Of a stretch of 64,000 nt of DNA, positions 17,416 to 27,168 are shown in pieces. The stretch is from the NCBI RefSeq assembly GCF_000452705.1, contig NZ_CP007014.1, positions 248,001 to 312,000 of the forward strand. Direction: 5' to 3'. The stretch comes from Pseudomonas syringae CC1557 (GTDB lineage Bacteria; Pseudomonadota; Gammaproteobacteria; Pseudomonadales; Pseudomonadaceae). Under the pieces are notes generated by a model. The model did no database searches. It saw only the letters and a program-made list of their open reading frames with translations, and had not been told where the DNA came from. The translations under genes and the position numbers were made by a program. The stretch's first letter is position 1, and each line of letters opens with the position of its first letter.

Positions 17416-18789
17416 TCAATGAGTGGTGTTGAGCGCCTTGGGCTTGACCCAGCCATAAGCAATGAGCAGCAGACCGATCCAGATTGCGCCGACGATCAAG
17501 GCTGCACGGTTGTCCGGGAAGTAACCCAGTATGCCGAAGATGAACAGCATGAAAACGATGGCCGCGGCAGGCCCGTAAGGCCAGAGCGGCACTGCGAATT
17601 TCAGCTGTGCGGCTTCTTCGCGGCTCATCGAGCGGCGCATCGCCACCTGGGTCATCAGGATCATCAGCCAGACCCAGACGGTGGCGAACGTTGCCAGCGA
17701 AGCGATCAGCAGGAACACGTCTTTCGGGATCAGGTAATTGAGCAGCACGCCGCCCAGCAGCGCGATGCCCATCACCAGCACGGTCATCCACGGCACTCCG
17801 TGACGTGACAGGCGCGCGAAACTTGCCGGAGCCTGACCTTCACGCGCCAGGCCGTACATCATCCGGCCTGCGCCGAAGATGTCGCTGTTGATCGCCGACA
17901 CCGCCGCCGAGATCACCACGATGTTGAGAATGGTCGCCGCCGAGGCGATGCCCAGGTTGTCGAAGATCTGCACGAACGGGCTGCCTTGGGTGCCGATCTG
18001 CGGCCACGGGTAGATGCACATCAGTACGAACAGCGTCAGCACGTAGAACAGCAGAATGCGCAATGGCACCGCATTGATCGCCTGCGGCAGGCTGCGCTGC
18101 GGGTCCTTTGCCTCACCGGCAGTGATACCGATGATCTCGATGCCGCCAAAAGCAAACATCACCACCGCAAACGAGGCAATCAGACCGGTCACGCCGTTGG
18201 GCATGAAGCCGCCGTGTGCCCACAGATTACTGATGCCTATTTCGGTGCCACTGGTCGAGGTGCCGATGCCGAAGATCATGATGCCAAAACCGGCAACGAT
18301 CATGGCCACGATGGCACTCACCTTGAGGATCGACAGCCAGAACTCGGTTTCACCGAAGACTTTCACGTTGCACAGGTTGAGTGCGCCGATCAGGAACACG
18401 ATGCCCAGCACCCAGATCCAGCGCGGCACTTCCGGAAACCAGAAGCCCATGTAGATGCCGAATGCGGTCACGTCAGCCAGGCAGACGATGATCATCTCGA
18501 ACGCGTAGGTCCAGCCCAGTACAAAACCGGCCAGCGGGCCCATGTAGCGCGTCGCGTAATGGCTGAACGAACCGGACACCGGGTCGTGAACGGCCATCTC
18601 GCCGAGTGCGCGCATCACCATGTACACCGCCGCGCCGCCGATCAGGTACGCCAGCAGTACGGCGGGACCGGCCTGTTGAATCGCCGAGGCCGAGCCGTAG
18701 AACAACCCTGTGCCGATGGCAGAGCCCAGGGCCATGAAGCGGATGTGGCGGGCGGATAACCCGCGTTTCAAACCATCTTGTGACGTCAT
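17416..18789 (-). CDS. hutT: Histidine/amino-acid permease of the APC family
   Basis: 457 residues with about 12 membrane helices. The N-terminus [23 protein letters not shown] is the amino-acid:proton symporter signature of the AAT group (as in ProY and HutT). Position between hutH and hutI indicates histidine as the physiological substrate, probably with urocanate as an alternative; this is context-based. The 102-bp gap before it contains a strong hairpin. Confidence 0.9.
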   Translation of the reverse strand: MTSQDGLKRGLSARHIRFMALGSAIGTGLFYGSASAIQQAGPAVLLAYLIGGAAVYMVMRALGEMAVHDPVSGSFSHYATRYMGPLAGFVLGWTYAFEMIIVCLADVTAFGIYMGFWFPEVPRWIWVLGIVFLIGALNLCNVKVFGETEFWLSILKVSAIVAMIVAGFGIMIFGIGTSTSGTEIGISNLWAHGGFMPNGVTGLIASFAVVMFAFGGIEIIGITAGEAKDPQRSLPQAINAVPLRILLFYVLTLFVLMCIYPWPQIGTQGSPFVQIFDNLGIASAATILNIVVISAAVSAINSDIFGAGRMMYGLAREGQAPASFARLSRHGVPWMTVLVMGIALLGGVLLNYLIPKDVFLLIASLATFATVWVWLMILMTQVAMRRSMSREEAAQLKFAVPLWPYGPAAAIVFMLFIFGILGYFPDNRAALIVGAIWIGLLLIAYGWVKPKALNTTH

Positions 18790-18865
18790 TTCAGGTCCAT
18801 TTCATTACTGGTATGGCAAAAGCCGCGAGAACGCCTGCATCCGGCCTCCCGCAGCGATGACCAAA

Positions 18866-18885
18866 GCGAGCCCTGCCAGGCTCGC
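18866..18885. promoter_or_regulatory. Intercistronic hairpin between hutH and hutT
   Basis: GCGAGCC (18866-18872), loop CTGCCA, GGCTCGC (18879-18885): a perfect 7-bp GC-rich stem without a T-run. Likely an mRNA-processing or stabilising element or a weak attenuator within the operon. Confidence 0.4.
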
Positions 18886-18891
18886 GGTGCA

Positions 18892-20439
18892 TCACAGACT
18901 CGGTAGCAGACGTGCAGGAACCAGCGGGTTCAGGCAAGTGGAGGACAACAGCTGACTGGCAGCTTCGATGTCCGGTGCAAAAAAACGGTCCTTTTCATAG
19001 AACGGGACCTTGCTGCGCAACAGGCTACGGGCTTGCTCCAGCTTCGCAGAGGTTTTCAGCCCCTCACGCAAGTCCAGACCCTGGCAGGCAGCCAACCATT
19101 CTACGGCAAGAATCCCGCGAACGTTTTCTGCCATTTCCCATAACCGCTTGCCGGCAGCCGGGGCCATCGACACATGGTCTTCCTGATTGGCGGACGTCGG
19201 CAGGCTGTCGACGCTGTGTGGATGGGCCAATGCCTTGTTTTCACTGGCCAGCGCGGCGGCCGTGACCTGGGCGATCATGAAGCCGGAATTGACGCCGCCG
19301 TTGGCCACCAGGAACGGCGGCAGCTGCGACATGTGCTTGTCCATCATCAGCGAAATGCGGCGTTCGCTCAGCGAGCCGATCTCGGCGATAGCCAGTGCGA
19401 GATTATCTGCCGCCATGGCGACCGGCTCGGCGTGAAAGTTGCCCCCGGATATGACGTCGTTCTCGGCGGCGAACACCAGCGGGTTGTCGGAAACCGCGTT
19501 GGATTCGACTTCCAGCACTTCGGCTGCCTGACGCAACTGGGTCAGGCACGCGCCCATGACTTGCGGCTGGCAGCGCAGCGAGTAGGGGTCCTGAACCTTG
19601 TCGCAATTGCGGTGCGATTCCGACACACCACTGCTTTCGCCCAGCAGGTCGCGGTAGCAGGCTGCCGCATCGATCTGCCCGCGCTGACCGCGTGCCGCAT
19701 GAATCCGTGCATCGAACGGCGAACGTGAGCCAAGCACCGCTTCGACTGTCAGCGAGCCGCAGGTCAGCGCGGCGGCGAACAGGTCTTCGCCTTCGAACAG
19801 GCCGCGCAGCGCATAGGCCGTGGAGACTTGGGTACCGTTGAGCAGCGCCAGCCCTTCCTTGGCCGCCAGGGTCAGCGGTTGCAGCCCCGCGACAGCCAGC
19901 GCATCGACGGCATTCAGCCACTCGCCTTTGTGACGCGCCTTGCCTTCGCCCAGCAGCACCAGCGACATGTGCGCCAGCGGCGCCAGGTCGCCGGAGGCAC
20001 CGACCGAACCCTTGAGCGGGATATGTGGATAGACCTCGGCATTGATCAGCGCGATCAACGCATCGATCACCACGCGACGAATACCCGAGAAGCCGCGGCT
20101 CAGGCTGTTGACCTTGAGCACCATGATCAGGCGCACCAGATCATCGCTGATCGGCTGGCCGACACCGGCTGCATGTGACAGCACCAGTGAACGTTGCAGG
20201 TTTTCCAGGTCTTCGCTGGCAATACGGGTCGAGGCCAGCAAACCGAAACCGGTGTTGATGCCGTAAGCGGTGCGATTCTCGGCGAGAATGCGCTCGACGC
20301 AGGCGACGCTGTCGTCGATCTGCTGATTCGCGCTGCTGTCCAGTGTCAGCCTGACCGGCTGCTGATGGATGGCGCGCAATTGTGCCAGGGTCAACTGGCC
20401 GGGGATCAGGTTCAGCGTCTTGGCAGATAAAGTGGTCAC
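18892..20439 (-). CDS. hutH: Histidine ammonia-lyase (catalytically complete copy)
   Basis: Converts L-histidine to trans-urocanate and ammonia. 515 residues. The MIO-forming triad Ala148-Ser149-Gly150 is present in [15 protein letters not shown]. Other active-site residues are visible: Tyr59 ([10 protein letters not shown]), His89 (LSHAAGVG), Asn in LLNGTQVS, Tyr and Arg in PYSLRCQPQ, Phe in GGNFHAEP and Glu in NQEDHVS. This is the active enzyme (HutH2 in fluorescent-pseudomonad naming). It follows the MIO-less paralogue by 54 bp. Confidence 0.96.
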   Translation of the reverse strand: MTTLSAKTLNLIPGQLTLAQLRAIHQQPVRLTLDSSANQQIDDSVACVERILAENRTAYGINTGFGLLASTRIASEDLENLQRSLVLSHAAGVGQPISDDLVRLIMVLKVNSLSRGFSGIRRVVIDALIALINAEVYPHIPLKGSVGASGDLAPLAHMSLVLLGEGKARHKGEWLNAVDALAVAGLQPLTLAAKEGLALLNGTQVSTAYALRGLFEGEDLFAAALTCGSLTVEAVLGSRSPFDARIHAARGQRGQIDAAACYRDLLGESSGVSESHRNCDKVQDPYSLRCQPQVMGACLTQLRQAAEVLEVESNAVSDNPLVFAAENDVISGGNFHAEPVAMAADNLALAIAEIGSLSERRISLMMDKHMSQLPPFLVANGGVNSGFMIAQVTAAALASENKALAHPHSVDSLPTSANQEDHVSMAPAAGKRLWEMAENVRGILAVEWLAACQGLDLREGLKTSAKLEQARSLLRSKVPFYEKDRFFAPDIEAASQLLSSTCLNPLVPARLLPSL

Positions 20440-20493
20440 GATGCAGCTACTCCTTGATTGATATCAGCGACGGCTTCTGGCCGTTCGCCGTTT

Positions 20494-22035
20494 TTATGGG
20501 GTTTTCGCGTGATCGCGGCGGTGCTGGAAAATCCTTTCCAGCGATGTCTGGTCTTTGAGCAGCGCCACGCTGCTGGCGATATCAGGGGCCAGCCAGCGGT
20601 CTTCGTCGTAGGCCGGAACCTGCTCGCGCAGCAGCCGCCAAGCCATCTCCGTACCGACACCGAAGCGCTGCGCCTTGAGAAATTCGAACGCCTGGGCCGC
20701 CAGCAGATACTCGATGGCCAGAATCTGTGTGGCATTGCCCAGCACCTTGTGCAGCTTGAGCGCTGCGCTGGTGCCCAGGCTCAGGTGGTCTTCCTGCAGG
20801 CCGGAGGTGACGTAGTTGTCGACCACTGCCGGTTGCGCCAACTGACGGTTTTCTGCGCACAACGAAGCGGCAACGTACTGGACGATCATCATTCCCGAGT
20901 TGACGCCCGGCTGGCTGACCAGAAACGCCGGCAGGCCACTGACCATCGGGTTGATCAGACGATCCAGCCGCCGTTCGGCGATGGAGCCCAATTCAGCGAT
21001 TGCCATGCACAGCAAATCGGCCGCCATCGCCACTGACTGGCCATGCGGATTGGCCTGAGACACCACGCGCCAGGCTTGGGGCGTGCCAAGCAGCATCGGG
21101 TTATCGGTGACTGAGTTCAGCTCGGTCTCGATCTGGCGAATAGCGTGGGCCAACTGGTCGCGTGTTGCACCGTGTACTTGTGGAATCGAGCGAATGCTCA
21201 GCGCATCCTGCGTGCGAATACCCTGGCTGCTGGCCAGCACTTCACTGCCTGCCAACAGGCTGCGCAGGTTTCTGCCCACCTGTTGCATGCCCGGATGCGG
21301 CTTGAGGGCGAGAATGCTCTCATCAAACGCGTCGAGTTGGCCGCGCAGGGCTTCGAAGGTCATTGCACCTGTCACGTCGGCCCACTGGCTCAGGCGCTCG
21401 GCATCGGCGATCGCCAGACAGCTCAGGCCAGTCATGCATGGCGTGCCGTTGACCAGGCACAGGCCGTCCTTGGCACCGAGTATGACCGGCCTCAGCTGTT
21501 CTTCATGCAACGCCTGCTCCGCCGTGACGATGTGCCCGCGATAACTGACCTGACCAACGCCCAGCAAGGCAATGCCGACGTGCGCCATGTGAGTCAGATA
21601 ACCCACCGAGCCCTGCGACGGCACTTGCGGGGTAATGCCCCGGTTAAGCAGGGCCAGCAATGCTTCGACCACTTGTCGATGAATGCCGGACTTGCCCTGG
21701 CTGTAGTTGAGAATCGCGGCGCAAATGATCGCGCGGGTCTGTTCATCGGTCAGCGGCGCACCCACGCCGCAGGCGTGGCTGAGCAGGGTATTGCGCGACA
21801 GACGACTGAGCTGTTCGCCTTCCAGCGAGACGTTGCACAGCGCGCCGAGCCCGGTGTTCACGCCATAGGCGCGCTCGCCGCTGACGACGATCTGCTGCAC
21901 GATGGCCTGCGCGTTATCGATCCGCGCCCAGGCGGCGTCAGACAGGCGCAATTGCGCGCCATGCCGGGCCACGGCCACGACATCCTGCCAGCCCAATGGC
22001 GCTTCACCGATGACGATCTGTGCTGCTCGCGACAT
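20494..22035 (-). CDS. HutH paralogue lacking the MIO triad; probable pseudoenzyme
   Basis: 513 residues from ATG 22035 (AGGA nine bases before), full-length member of the aromatic amino-acid lyase fold. Compared with the downstream hutH product, the Ala-Ser-Gly that cyclises to the MIO electrophile is deleted exactly: GSVG runs straight into YLTHMAHV. The catalytic Tyr of PYSLRCQPQ is Leu (ALSIRSIPQ) and the Phe of GGNFHAEP is Pro (SQANPHGQ). Tyr57, His87, the NGT Asn and the QEDH Glu are kept. The frame is intact and lies between hutV and hutH, corresponding to hutH1 of other pseudomonads. It could regulate or stabilise HutH by hetero-oligomerisation, or bind histidine; that is inference. 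Confidence 0.85.
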   Translation of the reverse strand: MSRAAQIVIGEAPLGWQDVVAVARHGAQLRLSDAAWARIDNAQAIVQQIVVSGERAYGVNTGLGALCNVSLEGEQLSRLSRNTLLSHACGVGAPLTDEQTRAIICAAILNYSQGKSGIHRQVVEALLALLNRGITPQVPSQGSVGYLTHMAHVGIALLGVGQVSYRGHIVTAEQALHEEQLRPVILGAKDGLCLVNGTPCMTGLSCLAIADAERLSQWADVTGAMTFEALRGQLDAFDESILALKPHPGMQQVGRNLRSLLAGSEVLASSQGIRTQDALSIRSIPQVHGATRDQLAHAIRQIETELNSVTDNPMLLGTPQAWRVVSQANPHGQSVAMAADLLCMAIAELGSIAERRLDRLINPMVSGLPAFLVSQPGVNSGMMIVQYVAASLCAENRQLAQPAVVDNYVTSGLQEDHLSLGTSAALKLHKVLGNATQILAIEYLLAAQAFEFLKAQRFGVGTEMAWRLLREQVPAYDEDRWLAPDIASSVALLKDQTSLERIFQHRRDHAKTP

Positions 22036-22047
22036 CTGCAACGGTCC

Positions 22048-22878
22048 TTAAAGGGTGGCTACGCGGCGCTGAACGAAACGGTCTACGTAATCGTCGGCGG
22101 GCGAATGAAGAATTTCCTTCGGCGTACCGACCTGAATCAATCGCCCGTCCTTGAGAATCGCGATGCGATTGCCGATGCGCACGGCTTCGTCCAGATCGTG
22201 GGTGATGAACACGATGGTCTTGTGCAGGCTGGCTTGCAGTTCCAGCAACTGGTCTTGCATCTCGGCGCGAATCAGCGGATCAAGCGCGCTGAATGCCTCG
22301 TCCATCAGGATGATGTCGGTATCCGCTGCCAGCGCTCGTGCCAGGCCGACACGCTGGCGCATGCCACCGGAAAGCTGGTGCGGGTATTTGTTCTCGTAGC
22401 CTTGCAGACCCACCGTGGTGACCCAGTGTTGAGCGCGCTCCTGACACAGCGTCTTGCTTTCGCCGCGCACTTTAAGGCCGTAGGCAACGTTGGCCAGTAC
22501 GGTCTTGTGCGGCAGCAGGCCGAAGCTCTGAAACACCATGCTGATCTTGTGCCGGCGGAATTGGCGCAGGGCCTCCATGTCGTAGCGCAGAATGTCTTCG
22601 CCATCGACCAGAATCTCGCCACTGGTAGGATCGATCAGCCGGTTGAAATGGCGCACCAGCGTCGATTTTCCTGAGCCGGACAGGCCCATGATGACAAAGA
22701 TTTCGCCACTGCCGATCGACAGCGACAGGTCGTTGACCCCGACCACACAGCCAGTCTGGGCCAGCACTTGATCCTTGCTCTGGTTTTGTCTGATCAGTTC
22801 CAGCGCTTCCTTCGAGCGGTTGCCGAAGATCTTGAACACGTTTTTGACGACGATTTTGTTCGGTTCCACGCTGCTCAT
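22048..22878 (-). CDS. hutV: Histidine ABC transporter ATP-binding protein (ProV-like)
   Basis: 276 residues, cytosolic ATPase of a glycine-betaine/histidine-type importer. Walker A is GLSGSGKST, the signature [16 protein letters not shown], Walker [13 protein letters not shown], and the switch His in FITHDLDEA. The long N-terminal stretch ([18 protein letters not shown]) is typical of ProV/ChoV. No C-terminal CBS domains, unlike ProV. Its ATG overlaps hutW's stop by four bases. Confidence 0.93.
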   Translation of the reverse strand: MSSVEPNKIVVKNVFKIFGNRSKEALELIRQNQSKDQVLAQTGCVVGVNDLSLSIGSGEIFVIMGLSGSGKSTLVRHFNRLIDPTSGEILVDGEDILRYDMEALRQFRRHKISMVFQSFGLLPHKTVLANVAYGLKVRGESKTLCQERAQHWVTTVGLQGYENKYPHQLSGGMRQRVGLARALAADTDIILMDEAFSALDPLIRAEMQDQLLELQASLHKTIVFITHDLDEAVRIGNRIAILKDGRLIQVGTPKEILHSPADDYVDRFVQRRVATL

Positions 22879-23726
22879 TTGTGCGCCTCATGCCGTGGAC
22901 GGCCATAGGCCTGCGTGATGCGATCAATGACGACCGCCAGAATGACAATGGCCAGACCCGCTTCCAGTCCGCGTCCGACGTTGAGGGTCTGAATGCCCAC
23001 CAGTACGTCTTCGCCGAGCCCGCGCGCGCCGATCATCGACGCAATGACCACCATCGACAGCGCCATCATGGTGGTCTGGTTGATCCCGGCCATGATGCTC
23101 GGCATGGCCAGCGGCAGTTGCACGCCGAACAGTTGCTGCCAGCGATTGGCGCCGAATGCATTGATGGCTTCCATCACTTCGCCGTCAACCTGACGAATGC
23201 CCAGGTCGGTCAGACGAATCAGGGGCGGCGCGGCATAGATCACGGTGGCAAAAATCGCCGGGACTTTACCCAGACCGAACAGCATCAGCACCGGGATCAG
23301 GTAAACGAAGCTGGGCATGGTCTGCATGATGTCCAGCAGTGGCATCAACACCGAGCGCAGGCGATTACTGCGCGCCGAGAGAATGCCCAGCGGAATGCCG
23401 ATCAGCACCGCAATGACCGTGGCGACCAGCATCAGTGCCAAGGTCTGCATCAGCTTGTCCCACAAGCCGACCGCGCCGACCAGAAACAGCAGGCCGACCA
23501 TCACCAGGCTGGTAACGATCTTGCGCGTCGCGTGCCAGGTGATAGCGCCGACGATGATCAGCATAAGCCACCACGGCGCCATGCGTAGCAGGCCTTCCAG
23601 GTTGACGATGGCCCACAGCAGGGTCTCGGAAATGTGCCGGAACACATCGCCGTACTGAGTCACCAGCGAGTCGACTCCGTCGTTGACCCAATTGGCAATC
23701 GAGAAAGTGAAGCTTTCAGGAAACAT
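22875..23726 (-). CDS. hutW: Histidine ABC transporter permease (ProW-like)
   Basis: 283 residues, about six membrane helices, BPD-type permease. The EAA-like loop [32 protein letters not shown] contacts the ATPase. Preceded by hutX with 73 bp between and overlapping hutV, so one transcription unit is likely. Quaternary-ammonium/histidine subfamily. Confidence 0.92.
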   Translation of the reverse strand: MFPESFTFSIANWVNDGVDSLVTQYGDVFRHISETLLWAIVNLEGLLRMAPWWLMLIIVGAITWHATRKIVTSLVMVGLLFLVGAVGLWDKLMQTLALMLVATVIAVLIGIPLGILSARSNRLRSVLMPLLDIMQTMPSFVYLIPVLMLFGLGKVPAIFATVIYAAPPLIRLTDLGIRQVDGEVMEAINAFGANRWQQLFGVQLPLAMPSIMAGINQTTMMALSMVVIASMIGARGLGEDVLVGIQTLNVGRGLEAGLAIVILAVVIDRITQAYGRPRHEAHK

Positions 23727-23799
23727 AAGCGGCTCTCAAATGAGGTGTGTCGGGTCAACGATCGGGGCAGACGGCTCGTCAGGCAGGCTGCCCCGGCGT

Positions 23800-24768
23800 T
23801 TACAGCGAGGCGTCCACCTTCTTCGCGGCGTCTTCACTGACCCACTTGTGCCAGACTTCCGGGTGCTCTTTCAGGAAAATCTTCGCCAGTTTTGGCGATT
23901 CGATGCGTTCCTTGGCCATGCGCCCCAGGTTCTGGTTGAGCAGGTCAATCGGCAGATTGACCTTTTCCAGCACAGCGACCAGCTCAGGTGCCTGGTCGTG
24001 GAACACTTTGGACACGCCGACCTTGATATCGATCGTCTTGTTGACCCCGGCCTTTTCTTCCAGTCGAACCAGATCCACCTGGCCCATCAACGGCGTCGGA
24101 GACCAGTAATAGGTCAGGATCGGCTCGCCACGCTTGTAGCTGGAGAGAATAGCCGCATCCAGCGCCGGGCCGGTGCCCGGACGGAAGTTGGTGTATTTGC
24201 TTTCCAGGCCGTAGCTCTTGAGCATTTCGCTGTTTTCCAGCTCGCAGGTCCAGCCAGCCGGACAGTTGTAGAAACGGCCTTTTCCGGGCTCCTCCTGATC
24301 CTTGAACACCGCAGAATACTGGGCCAGATCGCTGATGGATTTCAGGTTCGGTGCCTTGGCTTCCAGCTTGCGCTTGGCATCGCCTTCGATCACGTAGCGC
24401 GGTACGTACCAGCCTTCGACAGCACCGACAATTGGGGCACCGACACCGACCACTTTTCCGGCTGCGGCGGCTTTGTTCCAGACTTCACTGCGGCCAACCC
24501 ACTCTTCAGCGAAAATCTGGATGTCATTGGTGCTCAGGGCGTTTTCCATGGCGATGGAGTTGCCGGGCAGGGCGTCGACGGCGCAGCCGTAACCCTTGTC
24601 CAATACGACCTGCAGAATGTCGGTCAGCAGCATCGCGCTTTCCCAGTTCAGGCCGGCGAACTTCACCGGTTTGCCTGATTCACACCAGCCGGCGGCCTGA
24701 CTTGCGCCTGCGCTGGCGAGCAGGCCAGCGGATACCAATGTGGTCAACAAAGCCTTTTTCATGTTCAT
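23800..24768 (-). CDS. hutX: Histidine ABC transporter periplasmic binding protein
   Basis: 322 residues. ATG 24768 has GGGAG eight bases upstream and starts MNMKKALLTTLVSAGLLASA, a Sec signal peptide cleaved near AGASQA-AGWCESG. Earlier in-frame starts would put 14 polar residues before the signal and are rejected. OpuAC/ProX-type fold: GLNWESAMLLTDILQVVLDK, EEWVGRSEVWNKA, TYYWSPTPLMGQVDLVRLEE. First gene after hutU; a palindrome lies in the 113-bp gap. Confidence 0.93.
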   Translation of the reverse strand: MNMKKALLTTLVSAGLLASAGASQAAGWCESGKPVKFAGLNWESAMLLTDILQVVLDKGYGCAVDALPGNSIAMENALSTNDIQIFAEEWVGRSEVWNKAAAAGKVVGVGAPIVGAVEGWYVPRYVIEGDAKRKLEAKAPNLKSISDLAQYSAVFKDQEEPGKGRFYNCPAGWTCELENSEMLKSYGLESKYTNFRPGTGPALDAAILSSYKRGEPILTYYWSPTPLMGQVDLVRLEEKAGVNKTIDIKVGVSKVFHDQAPELVAVLEKVNLPIDLLNQNLGRMAKERIESPKLAKIFLKEHPEVWHKWVSEDAAKKVDASL

Positions 24769-24827
24769 TGTGGATGCTCCCAAGCGTGAAATGGATGACG
24801 GCAGCTTCAATCAGGCATCCGGCCCAT

Positions 24828-24843
24828 GGGCATGTACATGCCC
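24828..24843. promoter_or_regulatory. Perfect 16-bp palindrome between hutU and hutX
   Basis: GGGCATGTACATGCCC is fully self-complementary and contains TGTACA, reminiscent of the TGTA/TACA half-sites of the HutC operator upstream of hutU (here without the 2-bp spacer). It may be a second regulator site or an RNA hairpin that adjusts hutX expression. Confidence 0.4.
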
Positions 24844-24881
24844 GCTCCCCGAGTCTGTCGGTTTGATAACCGACAAAGCCC

Positions 24882-26579
24882 CTAACGTCCGATCATCGGC
24901 AGGTTCAAGCCCTGCTCTTTGGCACACTCGATAGCAATGTCGTAACCGGCATCGGCATGACGCATGACACCGGTGGCCGGATCGTTGTGCAGTACGCGGG
25001 CGATACGCTCGGCGGCTTCGTCCGTGCCGTCACAGACGATCACCATTCCGGAGTGCTGGGAAAAGCCCATGCCGACGCCGCCGCCGTGGTGCAACGACAC
25101 CCAGGTCGCGCCACTGGCGGTGTTAAGCAAAGCGTTGAGCAGCGGCCAGTCGGAGACGGCGTCTGAGCCGTCACGCATGGATTCGGTTTCGCGGTTGGGG
25201 CTGGCGACCGAGCCGGAGTCCAGGTGGTCACGACCGATCACCACCGGGGCCGACAGCTCGCCGCTGCGGACCATTTCGTTGAAGGCCAGCCCTAGCTTGG
25301 CGCGCTGCCCCAGACCGACCCAGCAGATACGGGCGGGCAAGCCCTGAAAGCTGATGCGCTCGCGGGCCATGTCCAGCCAGTTGTGCAGGTGCTCGTCGTC
25401 CGGGATCAGTTCCTTGACCCTGGCGTCGGTCTTGTAGATGTCTTGCGGATCGCCTGACAGCGCAGCCCAGCGAAACGGCCCGATGCCGCGGCAGAACAGC
25501 GGGCGAATGTAGGCCGGGACAAAACCGGGGAAATCGAAGGCATTGGCCACGCCGACTTCCTTGGCCATCTGACGGATGTTGTTGCCGTAGTCGAAGGTCG
25601 GAATGCCGGCCTTCTGGAATGCGAGCATGGCTTCAACGTGCTCGGCCATCGACTGCTTGGCGGCCTTGACCACATTCCCCGGTTCGCTGACCGAGCGGGC
25701 GCGGTACTCGTCCCAGGTCCAGCCTTTGGGCAAATAGCCGTTGAGCGGATCATGGGCGCTGGTCTGGTCAGTGACCATGTCGGGTCGAACGCCGCGACGG
25801 ACCATTTCCGGCAGGAGGTCTGCCGCGTTGCCGCACAGGGCGATGGAAATGGCTTTGCCTTCGGCGGTGTATTTGGCGATGCGCGCCAGTGCGTCATCGA
25901 GATCAGCCGCCTGTTCGTCGACGTAGCGGGTCTTGATGCGGAAATCGATACGGCTTTGCTGGCATTCGATGTTCAGCGAGCAGGCCCCGGCCAGAGTCGC
26001 CGCCAACGGTTGTGCGCCGCCCATGCCGCCCAGGCCCGCCGTCAGCACCCAGCGACCCTTGAGGTTGCCGTCGTAGTGCTGACGACCGGCTTCGACGAAG
26101 GTTTCGTAAGTGCCCTGAACGATGCCCTGGCTGCCGATGTAGATCCAGCTGCCAGCGGTCATCTGGCCATACATCGCCAGGCCCTTGGCATCCAGCTCGT
26201 TGAAATGCTCCCAACTGGCCCAGTGCGGCACCAGGTTGGAGTTGGCGATCAGTACACGTGGCGCGTTGCTGTGGGTCTTGAACACGCCGACCGGCTTGCC
26301 GGACTGCACCAGCAGAGTTTCGTCATCATTGAGCTGTGTGAGGCTTTCGACGATCTTGTCGTAGCATTCCCAGTTGCGCGCCGCACGGCCGATGCCACCG
26401 TAAACCACCAGTTCATTGGGGTTTTCGGCAACTTCCGGGTCGAGGTTATTCATCAACATGCGCAGCGGCGCTTCGGTCATCCAGCTCTTGGCTGTCAATT
26501 GGGTGCCGCGGGCAGCCCGTACGATGCCTTCTCGGTGGCGGGTCCAGTCCTGCTTAAGGTCTTGATTATTCTCGGTCAC
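24882..26579 (-). CDS. hutU: Urocanate hydratase (urocanase)
   Basis: Hydrates urocanate to 4-imidazolone-5-propanoate with tightly bound NAD+. 565 residues from GTG 26579, which reads [21 protein letters not shown] as in the family and has GAGGAT seven bases before it; a TTG seven codons upstream is less likely. Signature stretches: [11 protein letters not shown], the nucleotide-binding [32 protein letters not shown] and [17 protein letters not shown]. First gene of the operon that runs hutU-X-W-V-H1-H-T-I-G. Confidence 0.96.
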   Translation of the reverse strand: MTENNQDLKQDWTRHREGIVRAARGTQLTAKSWMTEAPLRMLMNNLDPEVAENPNELVVYGGIGRAARNWECYDKIVESLTQLNDDETLLVQSGKPVGVFKTHSNAPRVLIANSNLVPHWASWEHFNELDAKGLAMYGQMTAGSWIYIGSQGIVQGTYETFVEAGRQHYDGNLKGRWVLTAGLGGMGGAQPLAATLAGACSLNIECQQSRIDFRIKTRYVDEQAADLDDALARIAKYTAEGKAISIALCGNAADLLPEMVRRGVRPDMVTDQTSAHDPLNGYLPKGWTWDEYRARSVSEPGNVVKAAKQSMAEHVEAMLAFQKAGIPTFDYGNNIRQMAKEVGVANAFDFPGFVPAYIRPLFCRGIGPFRWAALSGDPQDIYKTDARVKELIPDDEHLHNWLDMARERISFQGLPARICWVGLGQRAKLGLAFNEMVRSGELSAPVVIGRDHLDSGSVASPNRETESMRDGSDAVSDWPLLNALLNTASGATWVSLHHGGGVGMGFSQHSGMVIVCDGTDEAAERIARVLHNDPATGVMRHADAGYDIAIECAKEQGLNLPMIGR

Positions 26580-26688
26580 AAAAAAATCCTCAGCGATCAA
26601 TCCAGATCAGCCCGATGAAGGGCGGGCAGCGCCTGGCGAAGCAGGCCGATTCAGTTGGGTAAAACACAGGATGTACAGCCTGTCTCTA

Positions 26689-26722
26689 CTTGTACATACA
26701 AGCATATGCAATCAAAAGACCA
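26689..26722 (-). promoter_or_regulatory. hutU promoter: sigma54 -24/-12 box with overlapping HutC-type operator
   Basis: On the minus strand TGGTCTTTTGATTGCA (26722-26707) has the invariant GG-N10-GC of sigma54 promoters. The predicted start, ~12 bp downstream, falls in CTTGTACATACAAG (26702-26689), a dyad of the TGTA-N2-TACA type bound by HutC, the urocanate-responsive GntR-family repressor. hutC and hutF are outside the window. This geometry would let HutC block initiation directly. Confidence 0.7.
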
Positions 26723-26834
26723 ACTTCGCATAGCGCTGTTGTTTTGATCGTCAAAAATGCTGTGAAGCCCCTGTGTTCAGGGCTTAAGGAGGGTGTTGTG
26801 ATTCAGCCAGGATGACTTCAGGCAAGGCTTGTGA

Positions 26835-26880
26835 TGTTACCTGATACAGGTTTTGCGCTGTTTTGAGGCGGCGGGTAACA
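26835..26880. promoter_or_regulatory. Candidate upstream activator sites for hut (TGTTAC...GTAACA)
   Basis: TGTTAC (26835-26840) and GTAACA (26875-26880) are inverted half-sites of the kind reported for CbrB/NtrC-family activators; the dyad ACCTGATACAGGT (26839-26851) overlaps the first. They lie about 115-160 bp from the sigma54 box, a normal distance for an enhancer, but the 34-bp separation is not the spacing I remember for CbrB. The rest of 26580-27054 shows only a weak AAGCCC/GGGCTT hairpin at ~26765-26785. Confidence 0.35.
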
Positions 26881-27054
26881 GATTGGTGCAGAGAATGTGC
26901 ACAGGGTTGTGAGACTCATGAATAGCGCGGTCGCTGCTGCTCGATTGCATCGCTCTGGCATGGGAACGATCACGCGCTGCCTCACGTCATACCGTGGCCT
27001 GAGCCAGCGTTTACCGGCCTGCGATTAGTCTTCGCGGGTGTTTTCATGTTTAAA

Positions 27055-27070
27055 TTGAACGCTCGTTCAA
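27055..27070. promoter_or_regulatory. BetI-like operator upstream of betT
   Basis: TTGAACGCTCGTTCAA, a dyad with perfect 7-bp arms (TTGAACG/CGTTCAA), closely matches the TTGAACGTTCAA-type core bound by the choline-responsive TetR-family repressor BetI. It lies 99 bp before the betT ATG. betI itself is not in the window. Confidence 0.65.
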
Positions 27071-27168
27071 GTTAAACCGGTGGTTCGCTGCCCGCTCACA
27101 TCTGGAGGCTTACCCTTGCCGTATCCGTTTTTTGCAGTTTGTTTTATGAGTCTGGAGGACTGTGCTTT

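Noticed and set aside
21145..22674. 509-codon plus-strand open frame opposite hutH1/hutV
   Set aside because: Antisense to two recognisable genes; composition is typical of a shadow frame.
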